Source: Weissella cibaria | GTDB taxonomy: Bacteria; Bacillota; Bacilli; Lactobacillales; Lactobacillaceae | Direction of reading: 5' to 3' | DNA: 64,000 bases | NCBI RefSeq assembly: GCF_004521965.1 | Contig: NZ_SDGK01000037.1 | Coordinates: 45,223 to 109,222, forward strand | In this document: positions 1 through 7,814 of the stretch, piece after piece | Layout: every line of letters starts with the position of its first letter | Position numbering within the stretch: the first letter of the stretch is position 1 | The notes under the pieces: generated by a model | Told to the model about the DNA's origin: nothing | The model's input: only the letters and a program-made list of their open reading frames with translations | The model's database searches: none | Program-made: the position numbers and the translations under genes

Positions 1-401
1 ACGGCCAAACCGCTGGTCGATAACCACCAACTGCGATGTAACGTTGCACTACGTTCAGTACGGTTATCATCGAAGAGCTGATTTTGGAACCACATCACGA
101 CGAAATCTGCCACCCCAAAGGTGTTATCGAGCGCATTAATCAGCCAACTCGATAGCCAATATTGTTTGGGATCTGTAGGGGTTAACAAACGTTTATAGGC
201 CCAATTGTAACTAACCCCGACGCTGGCAGTTAGGATACCGATAACGAAAATCCCAAGTAATAGGCCAATCGGGATTTCAGCGAAAATTGCTAACAATAGT
301 TTTAACGGCATGCGTTTGATGACAGCGCCTAATTCAAATAGCGCGACAAACGCGACGGCGATAATCATAATCCGCCGAATGTTATGCCATTTCTGATTCA
401 T
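1..401 (-). CDS. mprF: MprF-like membrane protein, N-terminal part (cut by window edge)
   Basis: The frame opens at ATG 399-401 and runs off the left edge, giving about 133 residues. They are very hydrophobic, with at least two membrane segments in residues 10-75, then the stretch SSWLINALDNTFGVADFVV. Its position and style match the early N-terminal region of MprF flippase/lysyl-phosphatidylglycerol synthases, where a YIINAL..GFGGF-like segment follows the first helices. MprF aminoacylates phosphatidylglycerol and flips it, which lowers the negative charge of the membrane. The start overlaps the stop of the upstream hydrolase gene as ATGA, so the two are probably translationally coupled. The C-terminal synthase domain is outside the window, so a different polytopic membrane protein is possible. 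Confidence 0.6.
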   Translation of the reverse strand, partial: MNQKWHNIRRIMIIAVAFVALFELGAVIKRMPLKLLLAIFAEIPIGLLLGIFVIGILTASVGVSYNWAYKRLLTPTDPKQYWLSSWLINALDNTFGVADFVVMWFQNQLFDDNRTERSATLHRSWWLSTSGLA

Positions 402-1114
402 ATGAAAAACTCCTTAATAAACTGACGCACGATTTTTGTGAATGCGTGTGGGGAAACCTGAATGAATAAATGACTACGGAATTTTACCACCATCAGCTGA
501 CCATTTGGAAGTGAATTTGCGATGTTTTCAGAGTGTTGTCGCTTAATGAAGTCGAACTGACCGACTAAAACTAATGTCCGGTTGGGCACTAGTCGCAAAT
601 CAGCCTTGCTAATGTGGGGCGATTCGAACATTAATTGCGTCTGCAACCAACGAGCGTGGAGAAATTTACTCAGATAGCGCGTGCGACGAAGCAACCAATC
701 AATACCGGTTGCAAGCGCCATGATTGGCGCTTTGACGCCCGATAACGACAAATTAGGGGCGTTTAAGACCATGGTATCAGTGTGACCGGGAAAATCTAAA
801 GTGTAGCGCAACGCTAGGTTAGCGCCATCGCTATAGCCGACGATGTGCCAATGCGTGATATGAAGTTCTTGGCGCAGGGCTTCGACATCTTGGGATAAGA
901 GGCTATACGTCAGATGATCAGTGTTTGATGTTGATTGTCCGTGGCCCCGGGCGTCTTGCGTAATCACGTAAAAATCCGGTACCAAATAAGTGACATGGCG
1001 CTTGAAATCATGCTGCGATCCGTTATTGCCATGTAGCAGCAAGAGGGCAGGATTACTTGGATTGCCGAATGTTTGGTAGCTGAGTTGACTACCGTTAAAG
1101 TTAAAAAATGCCAT
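398..1114 (-). CDS. alpha/beta hydrolase
   Basis: This 238-residue protein has the alpha/beta-hydrolase layout: an oxyanion-region LLLHGNNGSQ near residue 27, the nucleophile elbow GYSDGA near residue 94 (Ser in GxSxG), a late acid in VGQFDFI and a C-terminal His in FRSHLFI. The family hydrolyses ester, lactone or amide bonds; the substrate cannot be told from sequence. No signal peptide or membrane helix is seen, so it is probably cytoplasmic. Its stop overlaps the start of the MprF-like gene by ATGA, so it is the first gene of a two-gene unit transcribed away from the AI-2E gene. Confidence 0.8.
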   Translation of the reverse strand: MAFFNFNGSQLSYQTFGNPSNPALLLLHGNNGSQHDFKRHVTYLVPDFYVITQDARGHGQSTSNTDHLTYSLLSQDVEALRQELHITHWHIVGYSDGANLALRYTLDFPGHTDTMVLNAPNLSLSGVKAPIMALATGIDWLLRRTRYLSKFLHARWLQTQLMFESPHISKADLRLVPNRTLVLVGQFDFIKRQHSENIANSLPNGQLMVVKFRSHLFIQVSPHAFTKIVRQFIKEFFI

Positions 1115-1237
1115 AATGCATGCCTCGAGATATTAATACTTATATTGTACACAGTTTGCCTGTGGATAACTTGTGGAAAGCTTGTTCGCATGACAACTGT
1201 CACGTGCACAAATACGCTAGGTTAAACTTAATTGGAT

Positions 1238-1271
1238 AGTGAAACTTTTCACTACGCCCGTAAATGGGCGT
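1238..1271. promoter_or_regulatory. two adjacent inverted repeats in a divergent promoter region
   Basis: AGTGAAA-CT-TTTCACT lies at 1238-1253 and ACGCCC-N6-GGGCGT at 1254-1271. Both are perfect. They sit between the divergent hydrolase and AI-2E genes, just upstream of the -10 of the latter, so they are candidate operators. No cognate regulator is evident nearby. Confidence 0.35.
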
Positions 1272-1284
1272 TTGTCACATGTTC

Positions 1285-1293
1285 TGATATAAT
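1285..1293 (+). promoter_or_regulatory. extended -10 promoter of the AI-2E family gene
   Basis: TATAAT at 1288-1293 is preceded by CTGA, giving an extended -10-like element. The -35 region is weak. It lies 30 bases before the start codon at 1324, which follows the ribosome site ACGAGG. Confidence 0.5.
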
Positions 1294-1323
1294 GAAAGGC
1301 AAATAGAAATACGAGGTAGCGGT

Positions 1324-2445
1324 ATGTTACAACAAATGAAACAGTCTAAAATTCTTTTTTGGACCGTTGAATTACTCGCGGTTGCGTTGTTGATTTTAGT
1401 CATAACGCAGCTTAGTTTTATTCTAGAACCGATTGGAAAATTCATTGGGGCGGTGTTTGTGCCTTTGATTGTATCGGGATTTTTATATTACTTATTAAAC
1501 CCAGTCGTTGAAGCGTTGCAAAAAATACCAGTGGGTAAGCGCCACCATGTTAACCGACCGGTTGCCATTGCCATTGTGATGATTTTATTGCTGGCCTTAA
1601 TCGGGGCCGCAGTGCTGTCGTTGGTGCCAGCCTTGGCTGAACAAGTCGGTAAGCTAGTGAAAAATGCACCAGCCTTGGTCGAAACGATGCAACAATGGGT
1701 CAAACATATGAGCCAAGTGAGTTGGGTTAAAGAAATTGGCGTCAAAGTGGATTTTGCTAAAATTCAAACCCAAATTGAGAATTTCGGCGAAACGTTCATC
1801 TCAGGGACTGCAAATAGTTTGAGCACGTTGATCGGGACGGTCACGAGTGTCACAATCACTGCGATTACTGTACCAGTTATGACGATTTATATGTTGAATG
1901 ATGGTCAAAAGTTAGTGCCATTTCTGCAGAAAATTTTCCCAGACCGCTCCCGTGGCCGGGTTGCCGAAATTTTAGGCCGTTTGAATGGCACGATTGCGCA
2001 ATACATCAGTGGTCAGGCGATTGAAATGATTTTCGTCGGTGTCTTCACGACGATTGGTTATTTCATCATTGGACAAAATTACGCCTTGCTACTAGGTGTT
2101 TTTGCTGGTTTGACCAACATGATTCCGTACGTTGGGCCGTACATCGGTTTAGTACCCGCATTATTCGTGTCTTTTACGCAAAGTCCAATGCAGGCAGTGT
2201 GGGTGATTGTTGTGGTCTTGATCGTGCAACAAGTTGATAGTAATTTGATTTACCCACGGATTATGGGGGCTTCGTTGAATATTCACCCACTAACAATTAT
2301 TGTGTTGTTGTTGGCGGCCGGAAATATTGCGGGGATTCCGGGGATGATTTTGGCAGTGCCATTTTACGCTGTTGTGCGGACGATTGTTGTTTATGCTTGG
2401 CAACTTTGGCAAATTGAAAAGCCAACGGTTACTGAAGAAAATTAA
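1324..2445 (+). CDS. AI-2E family transporter (PerM/YdiK/TqsA type)
   Basis: This 373-residue protein belongs to the AI-2E (PerM, UPF0118) family of polytopic membrane proteins. Two N-terminal helices (residues 10-60), a soluble amphipathic region (about 100-165) and a C-terminal block of five or so helices (about 150-360) match the usual plan and length. The family-typical segments GLTNMIPYVGPYIG and VDSNLIYPRIMG are present. Members export autoinducer-2 or act as ion/proton antiporters; which applies here is unknown. The start has a clear ribosome site (ACGAGG). The gene is monocistronic and followed by strong hairpins. Confidence 0.85.
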   Translation: MLQQMKQSKILFWTVELLAVALLILVITQLSFILEPIGKFIGAVFVPLIVSGFLYYLLNPVVEALQKIPVGKRHHVNRPVAIAIVMILLLALIGAAVLSLVPALAEQVGKLVKNAPALVETMQQWVKHMSQVSWVKEIGVKVDFAKIQTQIENFGETFISGTANSLSTLIGTVTSVTITAITVPVMTIYMLNDGQKLVPFLQKIFPDRSRGRVAEILGRLNGTIAQYISGQAIEMIFVGVFTTIGYFIIGQNYALLLGVFAGLTNMIPYVGPYIGLVPALFVSFTQSPMQAVWVIVVVLIVQQVDSNLIYPRIMGASLNIHPLTIIVLLLAAGNIAGIPGMILAVPFYAVVRTIVVYAWQLWQIEKPTVTEEN

Positions 2446-2457
2446 AGTGTACAAAAA

Positions 2458-2489
2458 GAGGCTGGGACAGAAGTCTCTGTCTCAGCCTC
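2458..2489. repeat. 13-bp hairpin of a composite intergenic palindrome, part 1
   Basis: GAGGCTGGGACAG (2458-2470) pairs with CTGTCTCAGCCTC (2477-2489) with one G-U pair and a 6-base loop. From memory, similar 'gaggctgggacag' hairpins recur between genes in many Firmicutes. It could serve as the end of the AI-2E transcript. Confidence 0.6.
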
Positions 2490-2536
2490 AAAAGCCGCCA
2501 ATCTCCCGATTTAAAATCGGAGGATTGGCGGCTTTT
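2490..2536. terminator. long hairpin ending in T-run, bidirectional terminator candidate
   Basis: AAAAGCCGCCAATC (2490-2503) pairs with GATTGGCGGCTTTT (2523-2536). The inner CCGATTT/AAATCGG arms extend the stem almost to the centre with one bulge. T-runs flank both sides, so it can end transcription of the AI-2E gene on the plus strand and possibly of the ABC exporter operon on the other strand. Confidence 0.6.
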
Positions 2537-2546
2537 AAACGTATTC

Positions 2547-2658
2547 CGAAAGGCTGAACCCTTAATATAACGCCACTTGACCCGCTCATACCTCTACGCT
2601 ATGCTTCAAGGCATAAGCGGGTCAAACAACGTTATCATCGGGTCCAAAGCGCCTTTCG
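2547..2658. repeat. 112-base interrupted palindrome (cruciform-like element)
   Basis: Nested arms are visible: CGAAAGGC 2547-2554 with GCCTTTCG 2651-2658; CCC 2559-2561 with GGG 2640-2642; ATAACG 2567-2572 with CGTTAT 2630-2635; TTGACCCGCT 2577-2586 with AGCGGGTCAA 2616-2625. The apex is partly paired as well. No ORF crosses it. It lies between convergent genes and directly follows two other hairpins. Confidence 0.6.
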
Positions 2659-2715
2659 TATCACTCTCTTTTTGTTGTTAACGTGTCGTGTTGCTGCGCA
2701 AACAAATGTGGCAAA

Positions 2716-3474
2716 CTATTTTGCGTCGTTAAACTTGACAAACAAGCCGTAAATACCGCCAATCATCAGCATATAAAGCACAATGGCAACAGATGTATCT
2801 AGCCATTCCGCATCGCCTAGTATTGGTGACAAGAAACCGACGGACGCTGACATCACAAAAGAAAATACAGCTAAGCCAATAAACAAAACCATCGCTGTAA
2901 TTGCCACATTGGCCCAGTGTGATGATACTGATAGGAACCGGCTCATCCCCAGATTGGCGGCCAGGCCAATAATATTAACCAATAGAAACAAGCCAATCAT
3001 GACAAACACTGTGCTAAGAACGAATTTTCCAATAATCGGCATCACTTCCGATACATTTTGCGGATTAAATCCGACAAATTTCGCATTTACGGACGGTTTA
3101 ACAATCGCCATGTACACAAGTAACATTGCAAAATAAAGAATAGCGTTCACCATCGGCACCAAAAAACGAACCAGCAAATTTGTCGTAAAAAAACGGCGTT
3201 TCGAGACTGGCAGCAGGACAAAATGGGCGTCTTGCCAAGATAAAACGGCCTGCTTTAGCGCCAGCAACCCATAGACAAAATAGAAGAATCCCAGCATTAT
3301 CAGATTTTGTGTCACGATCATCCAAACTATGTGACCAACGGATTGGCCCCACTGTGCGTGAATAATTGCCACAGCTACCAACACCATAATGCCGGCATAA
3401 ATTTTCAAAACCTGCCACAACGGCCGATAACTATCTGCAATCATTAGTTTCACTAATTGTTTTGTTGATGTCAT
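2716..3474 (-). CDS. ABC-2 type transporter permease (YtrC/D-like)
   Basis: This 252-residue protein is almost entirely membrane-spanning, with six helices in the ABC-2 permease order. It is translated directly from the ATP-binding gene upstream: that gene's stop overlaps its start by ATGA at 3471-3474. Together they form one exporter half plus ATPase, controlled by the GntR/YtrA-like gene at the head of the operon. Systems of this type (for example B. subtilis YtrABCDEF) respond to wall-acting antibiotics and help protect the envelope. The substrate is unknown. A possible transcription end is the palindromic region at 2490-2658. Confidence 0.75.
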   Translation of the reverse strand: MTSTKQLVKLMIADSYRPLWQVLKIYAGIMVLVAVAIIHAQWGQSVGHIVWMIVTQNLIMLGFFYFVYGLLALKQAVLSWQDAHFVLLPVSKRRFFTTNLLVRFLVPMVNAILYFAMLLVYMAIVKPSVNAKFVGFNPQNVSEVMPIIGKFVLSTVFVMIGLFLLVNIIGLAANLGMSRFLSVSSHWANVAITAMVLFIGLAVFSFVMSASVGFLSPILGDAEWLDTSVAIVLYMLMIGGIYGLFVKFNDAK

Positions 3475-4181
3475 AACTCAATCCCTCCATTGTCTTCTAC
3501 ATATCGTTGCACATAATATTGTTCCAACGTCATATGCTCATTATCACGAATGTCGTCGATCGTCTGATCAACAATGATATGTGCATCTTTTAGAATGAGA
3601 ACACGATCAATAACCGGTTCAATTTCCGCAATTTCATGTGTCGACATCAAAATCGTCGCATCCTCCGGCACCCATTGAATCAGCGTTTGTAGCAACTTAC
3701 GCCGTGTCAGGACATCAACGCCACTAAATGGTTCATCCAGCATGAACACCTTAGCATCACGGGATACCGTCAATGCAAAAATCAACCGTTCTAGCATTCC
3801 CTTTGATAAGGCAGATACTTGATCTTGCTCGTTGAGCCGAAGCGTTTTATTTACTTCAGTCCAGCGTTCCTGGTTAAAATCCGGAAATCCCGCACGATAA
3901 AAAGCCAATACATCCGCAATCGTATCGCGCTTGCGAACCCAATTAAGATTTGGGATAAAAGCCACGGCGGATTTAAGTGCATCGCCCGTTAGACCATCCA
4001 ACGAGATATTGGCCCCCTTCTTCGGCAACACAGTCCCCGCAATCAAGCGCATCAATGTTGTTTTCCCGACGCCATTTTCACCCAGTACCCCAATGATTTC
4101 TGGTGCGTTACTCTCAAAGTTGATATCTTGCAACACTGAGCGTCGACCACGCGCATAATTTAGACCCGCTACTTTAAACAT
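3471..4181 (-). CDS. ABC transporter ATP-binding protein (YtrB-like)
   Basis: This 236-residue nucleotide-binding domain has Walker A GENGVGKT near residue 35, a signature loop SKGMLERL, Walker B VFMLDEPFSG and an H-loop STHEIAE. It energises the permease encoded just downstream. It is 5 bases after the regulator gene and overlaps the permease start by four bases, so all three form an operon. The weak signature (SKGM in place of SGGQ) is common in YtrB/BcrA-like exporters, and in this family the D-loop region is often followed by a short acidic C-terminus as seen here. Confidence 0.85.
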   Translation of the reverse strand: MFKVAGLNYARGRRSVLQDINFESNAPEIIGVLGENGVGKTTLMRLIAGTVLPKKGANISLDGLTGDALKSAVAFIPNLNWVRKRDTIADVLAFYRAGFPDFNQERWTEVNKTLRLNEQDQVSALSKGMLERLIFALTVSRDAKVFMLDEPFSGVDVLTRRKLLQTLIQWVPEDATILMSTHEIAEIEPVIDRVLILKDAHIIVDQTIDDIRDNEHMTLEQYYVQRYVEDNGGIEL

Positions 4182-4186
4182 GCCTC

Positions 4187-4555
4187 TTACTCCTTCTGTA
4201 CTGACGCTAAAGTTTCCGCAATAATGTGCCGTAACTCATCTTCCGAAACAAAGGTCAAACTATTTTTAATAAACGTTTCCGCCATCACTCTAATTTTTTT
4301 CGTTCGAATCATTTCAAACGTCTTTTCATTCGATGTTACAAAGTTTCCCAGGCCACGCCGTGTTTCAACTAAACCACTCTCCACCAAACGGTTCACCGCA
4401 TTTTGCACAGTACGGCCGTTAATCACTAATGTAGCCACTAGTTCACGAACGCCAGGAATCTTTGTATTCATTGGATACTTACCATCTAAGATTTCCCGCT
4501 CTAGGAAATCGGCGACTTGAATATATAATGGTTCACTATCATTGAATTCCATCAT
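4187..4555 (-). CDS. GntR-family regulator, YtrA subfamily
   Basis: This 122-residue protein has a GntR winged-helix domain in residues 5-75 (EILDGKYPMNTKIPGVREL, then NGRTVQNAVNRLVESGLV) and only a short C-terminal dimerisation helix pair, the hallmark of the small YtrA subfamily. The start at 4555 is chosen because AGGAGG stands just upstream; a longer frame to 4603 has no ribosome site and would cover the promoter. It heads the ABC exporter operon and most likely represses it through the inverted repeat over the -10, releasing in response to envelope stress. Confidence 0.85.
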   Translation of the reverse strand: MMEFNDSEPLYIQVADFLEREILDGKYPMNTKIPGVRELVATLVINGRTVQNAVNRLVESGLVETRRGLGNFVTSNEKTFEMIRTKKIRVMAETFIKNSLTFVSEDELRHIIAETLASVQKE

Positions 4556-4571
4556 TCGCCCTCCTGATATA

Positions 4572-4593
4572 GTGTAGTATAACACTACTACAC
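4572..4593 (-). promoter_or_regulatory. YtrA-like operator: perfect 8-bp inverted repeat
   Basis: GTGTAGTA (4572-4579), six bases, TACTACAC (4586-4593). It overlaps the -10 element of the gene's own promoter, where a bound repressor would block RNA polymerase. Confidence 0.7.
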
Positions 4594-4603
4594 AAAGTTG
4601 CAA
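4576..4603 (-). promoter_or_regulatory. promoter of the ytrA-like ABC operon
   Basis: On the minus strand, -35 TTGCAA (4598-4603), a 16-base spacer and -10 TATACT (4576-4581), 21 bases ahead of the start codon. Confidence 0.7.
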
Positions 4604-4611
4604 GCGCCACT

Positions 4612-4639
4612 AAAAAAAGCCAGGCTAAAATCGCCTGAC
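4612..4639 (-). terminator. intrinsic terminator after fetB
   Basis: On the minus strand GTCAGGC pairs with GCCTGGC (4633-4639 and 4619-4625) and is followed by seven T's. It separates the FetAB unit from the YtrA promoter. Confidence 0.8.
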
Positions 4640-4656
4640 TGTCGTTTATTTAATAC

Positions 4657-5430
4657 TTATTTTTTAGGTAACTGTAACTGCCAACGCTCATTAAAGAACT
4701 TGCGGTAAGCCATAAAACTAGCAAAAACTGATGAAATACCAGTCGCTGACAACAACATGAACACCACCATGATTTGATATTTAATCGCATGAATTGGATC
4801 AACACCCGCCATAATCAAACCGGACATCATCCCCGGCAATGAGACCAAGCCATATGTCCGTACTGAATCAATTGTTGGTTGCATCCCTGTTCGGATTGCT
4901 TCGCGGACAATCTCACCGGCTGCTAATTTTGGCGATGCGCCCAAAGCCAACCGTTCAAACACTTGACCTTGTTGGTCACGGAATTGTTGATTCAGACTGC
5001 GATAAACAAGTCCCACCGCCGTCATCGAGTTTCCTGCGACCATACCAGTCACTGGAATCATTTGGTATGGTTCAAACTTCAGCACACCGGTTAAGACCAA
5101 AATGCTCATCGTGATGGTTGTTGATAGTAATAAGCCCCACCATGAAATCACAAACGCACTCGGAATACCCTGACTCCGCTTCTTTCCGTTGCGAGCGGCA
5201 TTATAAATAATGAATAGTTGCATAGTCAATGTTAGCAACCAATTATCCACATTGAAAATAAACTTCAATAGGTATCCAACAATAATTAATTGCACAATCG
5301 CGCGGGCAACTGAAATAATTGTCTCTTTCTCTAACCGCAACTTTTGGCGGTAGCTAATGACCAAGGAAATGACAACTAGGATAAACGCTAATGCTAACGA
5401 CCAGTTACTAACATTAATTTGACTGTTCAT
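4657..5430 (-). CDS. fetB: FetB-family ABC permease (UPF0014, iron export type)
   Basis: This 257-residue protein has seven predicted membrane helices and the UPF0014/FetB signature region MIPVTGMVAGNSMTAVGL, followed by LGASPKLAAGEIVREAIRTG and VSLPGMMSGLIMAG. It is the partner of the ATP-binding protein encoded just upstream, with a 17-base overlap. In E. coli FetAB exports iron and raises resistance to hydrogen peroxide. The same role is likely here but other metals are not excluded. It ends the unit at a terminator. Confidence 0.85.
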   Translation of the reverse strand: MNSQINVSNWSLALAFILVVISLVISYRQKLRLEKETIISVARAIVQLIIVGYLLKFIFNVDNWLLTLTMQLFIIYNAARNGKKRSQGIPSAFVISWWGLLLSTTITMSILVLTGVLKFEPYQMIPVTGMVAGNSMTAVGLVYRSLNQQFRDQQGQVFERLALGASPKLAAGEIVREAIRTGMQPTIDSVRTYGLVSLPGMMSGLIMAGVDPIHAIKYQIMVVFMLLSATGISSVFASFMAYRKFFNERWQLQLPKK

Positions 5431-6073
5431 GACGTCGTGCCCCCTCTCCGTTTTGAATCGTTAAGATATCTTGGGCATCGGCAATTTCACCTTCATCGTG
5501 CGTCACTGATAACACAATTAACCGTTCGCGCGCATGCAACGCACGAATCGCACGCCAAATAATCTGCTTGGTCTCTGCATCTAAGCCAGTTGATATTTCA
5601 TCAAGTAGCAAAACCTTGGGTGGAAATAGTAGATTGCGCAACACCCCGACGCGCTGCCGCTCGCCACCCGACAACTCTGTCACAGCTTTATCTAAATAAT
5701 CCGCCGGCAAATCCATCTGTTCCAACCCCGCAAGTTGTTGCTGATCATTTGGTGTTTGTTGGCGCACCAGATATGGTAAATCTAGATTATCACGCACTGT
5801 TTCACCAAATAATTGGGCAGATTGTGTGGCATACGACACTTGTTGACGGTAATCGCCAATCGGCAAGCGCATGACGTCTTCATCATTCAAAAAAATATGC
5901 CCCTCTGTAATATCCTGCAATCCAGCAATGGCTTTTAGTAGGGTACTTTTCCCGCCACCCGACGGACCAACCACGGTTACCCAATCACCATCATGCAACT
6001 CAAAACTAATATTATGCCAAATTTGACGACCTTCAACCTGATAGCCCGCCTGATCAACCACTAGCTTTGTCAT
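5414..6073 (-). CDS. fetA: FetA-family ABC ATP-binding protein
   Basis: This 219-residue ATPase has Walker A GPSGGGKST, signature LSGGERQRVG, Walker B VLLLDEIST and the H-loop SVTHDEGE. The start at 6073 follows a strong ribosome site (GGGGAGG); an upstream in-frame ATG at 6103 has none. It pairs with the FetB permease downstream. The TetR-type gene ends 57 bases upstream on the same strand, so the three genes may be one operon, with the TetR protein controlling it. Confidence 0.85.
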   Translation of the reverse strand: MTKLVVDQAGYQVEGRQIWHNISFELHDGDWVTVVGPSGGGKSTLLKAIAGLQDITEGHIFLNDEDVMRLPIGDYRQQVSYATQSAQLFGETVRDNLDLPYLVRQQTPNDQQQLAGLEQMDLPADYLDKAVTELSGGERQRVGVLRNLLFPPKVLLLDEISTGLDAETKQIIWRAIRALHARERLIVLSVTHDEGEIADAQDILTIQNGEGARRHEQSN

Positions 6074-6129
6074 AAAAACCTCCCCAAATAAAAAATGATA
6101 CACACCATCCTGTATACTATTTTACACAA

Positions 6130-6711
6130 TTATTCTTCTGTGGTTGCCGAAATATCCTGCGTCACGACTGGCAACATCTCTAACCAAGTCGTTTCGAATA
6201 ACGCTTTAAACAAATTATCGTCCCATTTATCCGCAAAAAATGGGTGGTAAAAATACGTGAAGGTTTGCATGATGGTCATACCACGTTGATGACGAAATGT
6301 ATCCCATGCCATGATATTTTCAACCGCAGCCGCAAAGTCCTGCAGCCGTGGGTCAATCAAAACACTGCGATCGGCAAGTTGTTCCTCATAGAACGCCATC
6401 ATTTCCGGTTCGCGGCCAAACCCTTCCCGCCGACGTGAGGCCAATAGCCACAGCCAATCATGTAACGCGGTTTCTCGTTCCTCTTCAGGCGCTCGGACAT
6501 TAGCTGCCCACACCGGTCCATCCACTTGTTCGAGCCAATCGGTATTCATTGACTCAAACAACGCTTGCTTATTGGCAAAATGTTTGTACAACGCCGCTGG
6601 TGTAATATCCAGTCGGCGTGCCACATCCGCCAATCGTGATTTTTCAAAGCCTTTTTCAGCTAAAACTTGTCGTGCAGCGTCAAAGATAGATTCTGTTGTA
6701 ACCTTTGCCAT
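6130..6711 (-). CDS. TetR/AcrR family transcriptional regulator
   Basis: This 193-residue protein carries an N-terminal TetR helix-turn-helix (residues 5-50, with RLADVARRLDITPAALYKHF) and a longer, divergent ligand-binding domain rich in Trp. The start at 6711 follows AGGAGGAG; the upstream frame to 6741 would include the ribosome site. It lies upstream of fetAB on the same strand and divergent from the aldo/keto reductase. The inverted repeats in that divergent interval make it a candidate regulator of the reductase, of fetAB, or of itself. The ligand is unknown. Confidence 0.8.
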   Translation of the reverse strand: MAKVTTESIFDAARQVLAEKGFEKSRLADVARRLDITPAALYKHFANKQALFESMNTDWLEQVDGPVWAANVRAPEEERETALHDWLWLLASRRREGFGREPEMMAFYEEQLADRSVLIDPRLQDFAAAVENIMAWDTFRHQRGMTIMQTFTYFYHPFFADKWDDNLFKALFETTWLEMLPVVTQDISATTEE

Positions 6712-6832
6712 GGCGCTCCTCCTCCTTTGTTTTGGCAACAATTAACTGCCTTACTTTCTACATTATAATCGAGCCTTAAAAGAGTTCCTAATATTTTCAA
6801 CTTATTAATATTTTTGGTATAGTGGGTAAGTA

Positions 6833-6859
6833 GTTATTTGCTTATTTTTAGCAAGTAAC
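6833..6859. promoter_or_regulatory. inverted repeat downstream of a -10 element, operator candidate
   Basis: GTTATTTGCT (6833-6842), seven bases, AGCAAGTAAC (6850-6859); 9 of 10 positions match. It lies just downstream of TGGTATAGT (6816-6824), a likely -10 of the reductase gene, and faces the divergent TetR gene. Confidence 0.45.
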
Positions 6860-6874
6860 AGAGAGAGTCGCATG

Positions 6875-6895
6875 GTTGTTTATTATTTAAACAAC
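6875..6895. promoter_or_regulatory. perfect 8-bp inverted repeat in the reductase leader
   Basis: GTTGTTTA, five bases, TAAACAAC, 11 bases before the ribosome site AGGAG at 6907-6911. It could be a second operator or an RNA hairpin in the 5' leader. Confidence 0.45.
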
Positions 6896-6921
6896 ACTAA
6901 TTTAATAGGAGTGTGAACAAA

Positions 6922-7779
6922 ATGGCAATTTCATCATTGACTGACACATACACGCTTTCAAACGGTGTTAAGATTCCTGTCGTAGGATTTGGAACTTGGC
7001 AAACACCTGATGGTGACGTGGCTTACCAAAGCACGATTGATGCTTTAGCTGCTGGCTACCGTCACATCGATACGGCTGCTGCTTACGGTAACGAAGAATC
7101 AATCGGTCGCGCCTTGAAGGATTCAGGCATCGCCCGCGAAGAAATCTTCGTAACGTCAAAGTTGTGGAACGACATGCACGGTTACGAATCTGCTAAGCAA
7201 GCCTTGGATGACACGTTGAAGCGTTTGGATTTGGACTACTTGGACCTTTACTTGATCCACTGGCCAAACCCAAAGGCTAACCGTGACAACTGGGCTGAAG
7301 CAAATGCTGAATCATGGCGTGCTATGGAAGAGGCATATGAATCTGGTAAGGTTCGTGCCATCGGAATTTCAAACTTCCAAGTTCACCACTTCGAAGAGTT
7401 GTTGAAGACGGCTAAGGTAACACCTATGGTTAACCAATTGTTTGTTAACCCTTCTGACATGGAAGACGACATCGTGACTTTCAACAACGACCACAATGTT
7501 TTGACGGAAGCTTACTCACCATTGGGAACGGGTAAGATGTTGACAGTTGCCGCAATTCAAGAAATTGCTAACAAGTACAACAAGTCAGTTGCGCAAATCG
7601 CATTGCGTTGGTCATTGCAACACGGCTTCTTGCCATTGCCAAAGTCAACGCACAAGGAGCGCATTATCGAAAATGGTCAACTCTTTGACTTTGAGTTGAC
7701 GGCTGATGATATGGCTGCCTTGGACAAGCTTGAAGGCGTAGCTGGTGCACACAACGACGCTGACAAGACAAACTTCTAA
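6922..7779 (+). CDS. aldo/keto reductase
   Basis: This 285-residue NAD(P)H-dependent oxidoreductase of the AKR superfamily reduces aldehydes or ketones. The catalytic tetrad can be placed: Asp and Tyr in GYRHIDTAAAYGNEE, Lys in FVTSKLWN, His in LYLIHWP. The C-terminal cofactor region LPKSTHKERI is present. AKRs of this type in lactic acid bacteria are annotated as 2,5-didehydrogluconate or glyoxal reductases. The ATG at 6922 is preferred over an in-frame GTG at 6913 because AGGAG is 10 bases upstream. Codon choice is notably biased to preferred codons (for example ttg, aag, aac), suggesting high expression. The downstream flank was invaded by an IS element. Confidence 0.9.
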   Translation: MAISSLTDTYTLSNGVKIPVVGFGTWQTPDGDVAYQSTIDALAAGYRHIDTAAAYGNEESIGRALKDSGIAREEIFVTSKLWNDMHGYESAKQALDDTLKRLDLDYLDLYLIHWPNPKANRDNWAEANAESWRAMEEAYESGKVRAIGISNFQVHHFEELLKTAKVTPMVNQLFVNPSDMEDDIVTFNNDHNVLTEAYSPLGTGKMLTVAAIQEIANKYNKSVAQIALRWSLQHGFLPLPKSTHKERIIENGQLFDFELTADDMAALDKLEGVAGAHNDADKTNF

Positions 7780-7814
7780 TTTACTAGACAAAAACACCCT
7801 AGCTGAACGATGCG

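Noticed and set aside
1161..1169. A perfect DnaA box (TGTGGATAA on plus, TTATCCACA on minus)
   Set aside because: One exact box with one weak neighbour is expected about by chance in 64 kb, and no dnaA, dnaN or AT-rich unwinding cluster is near.
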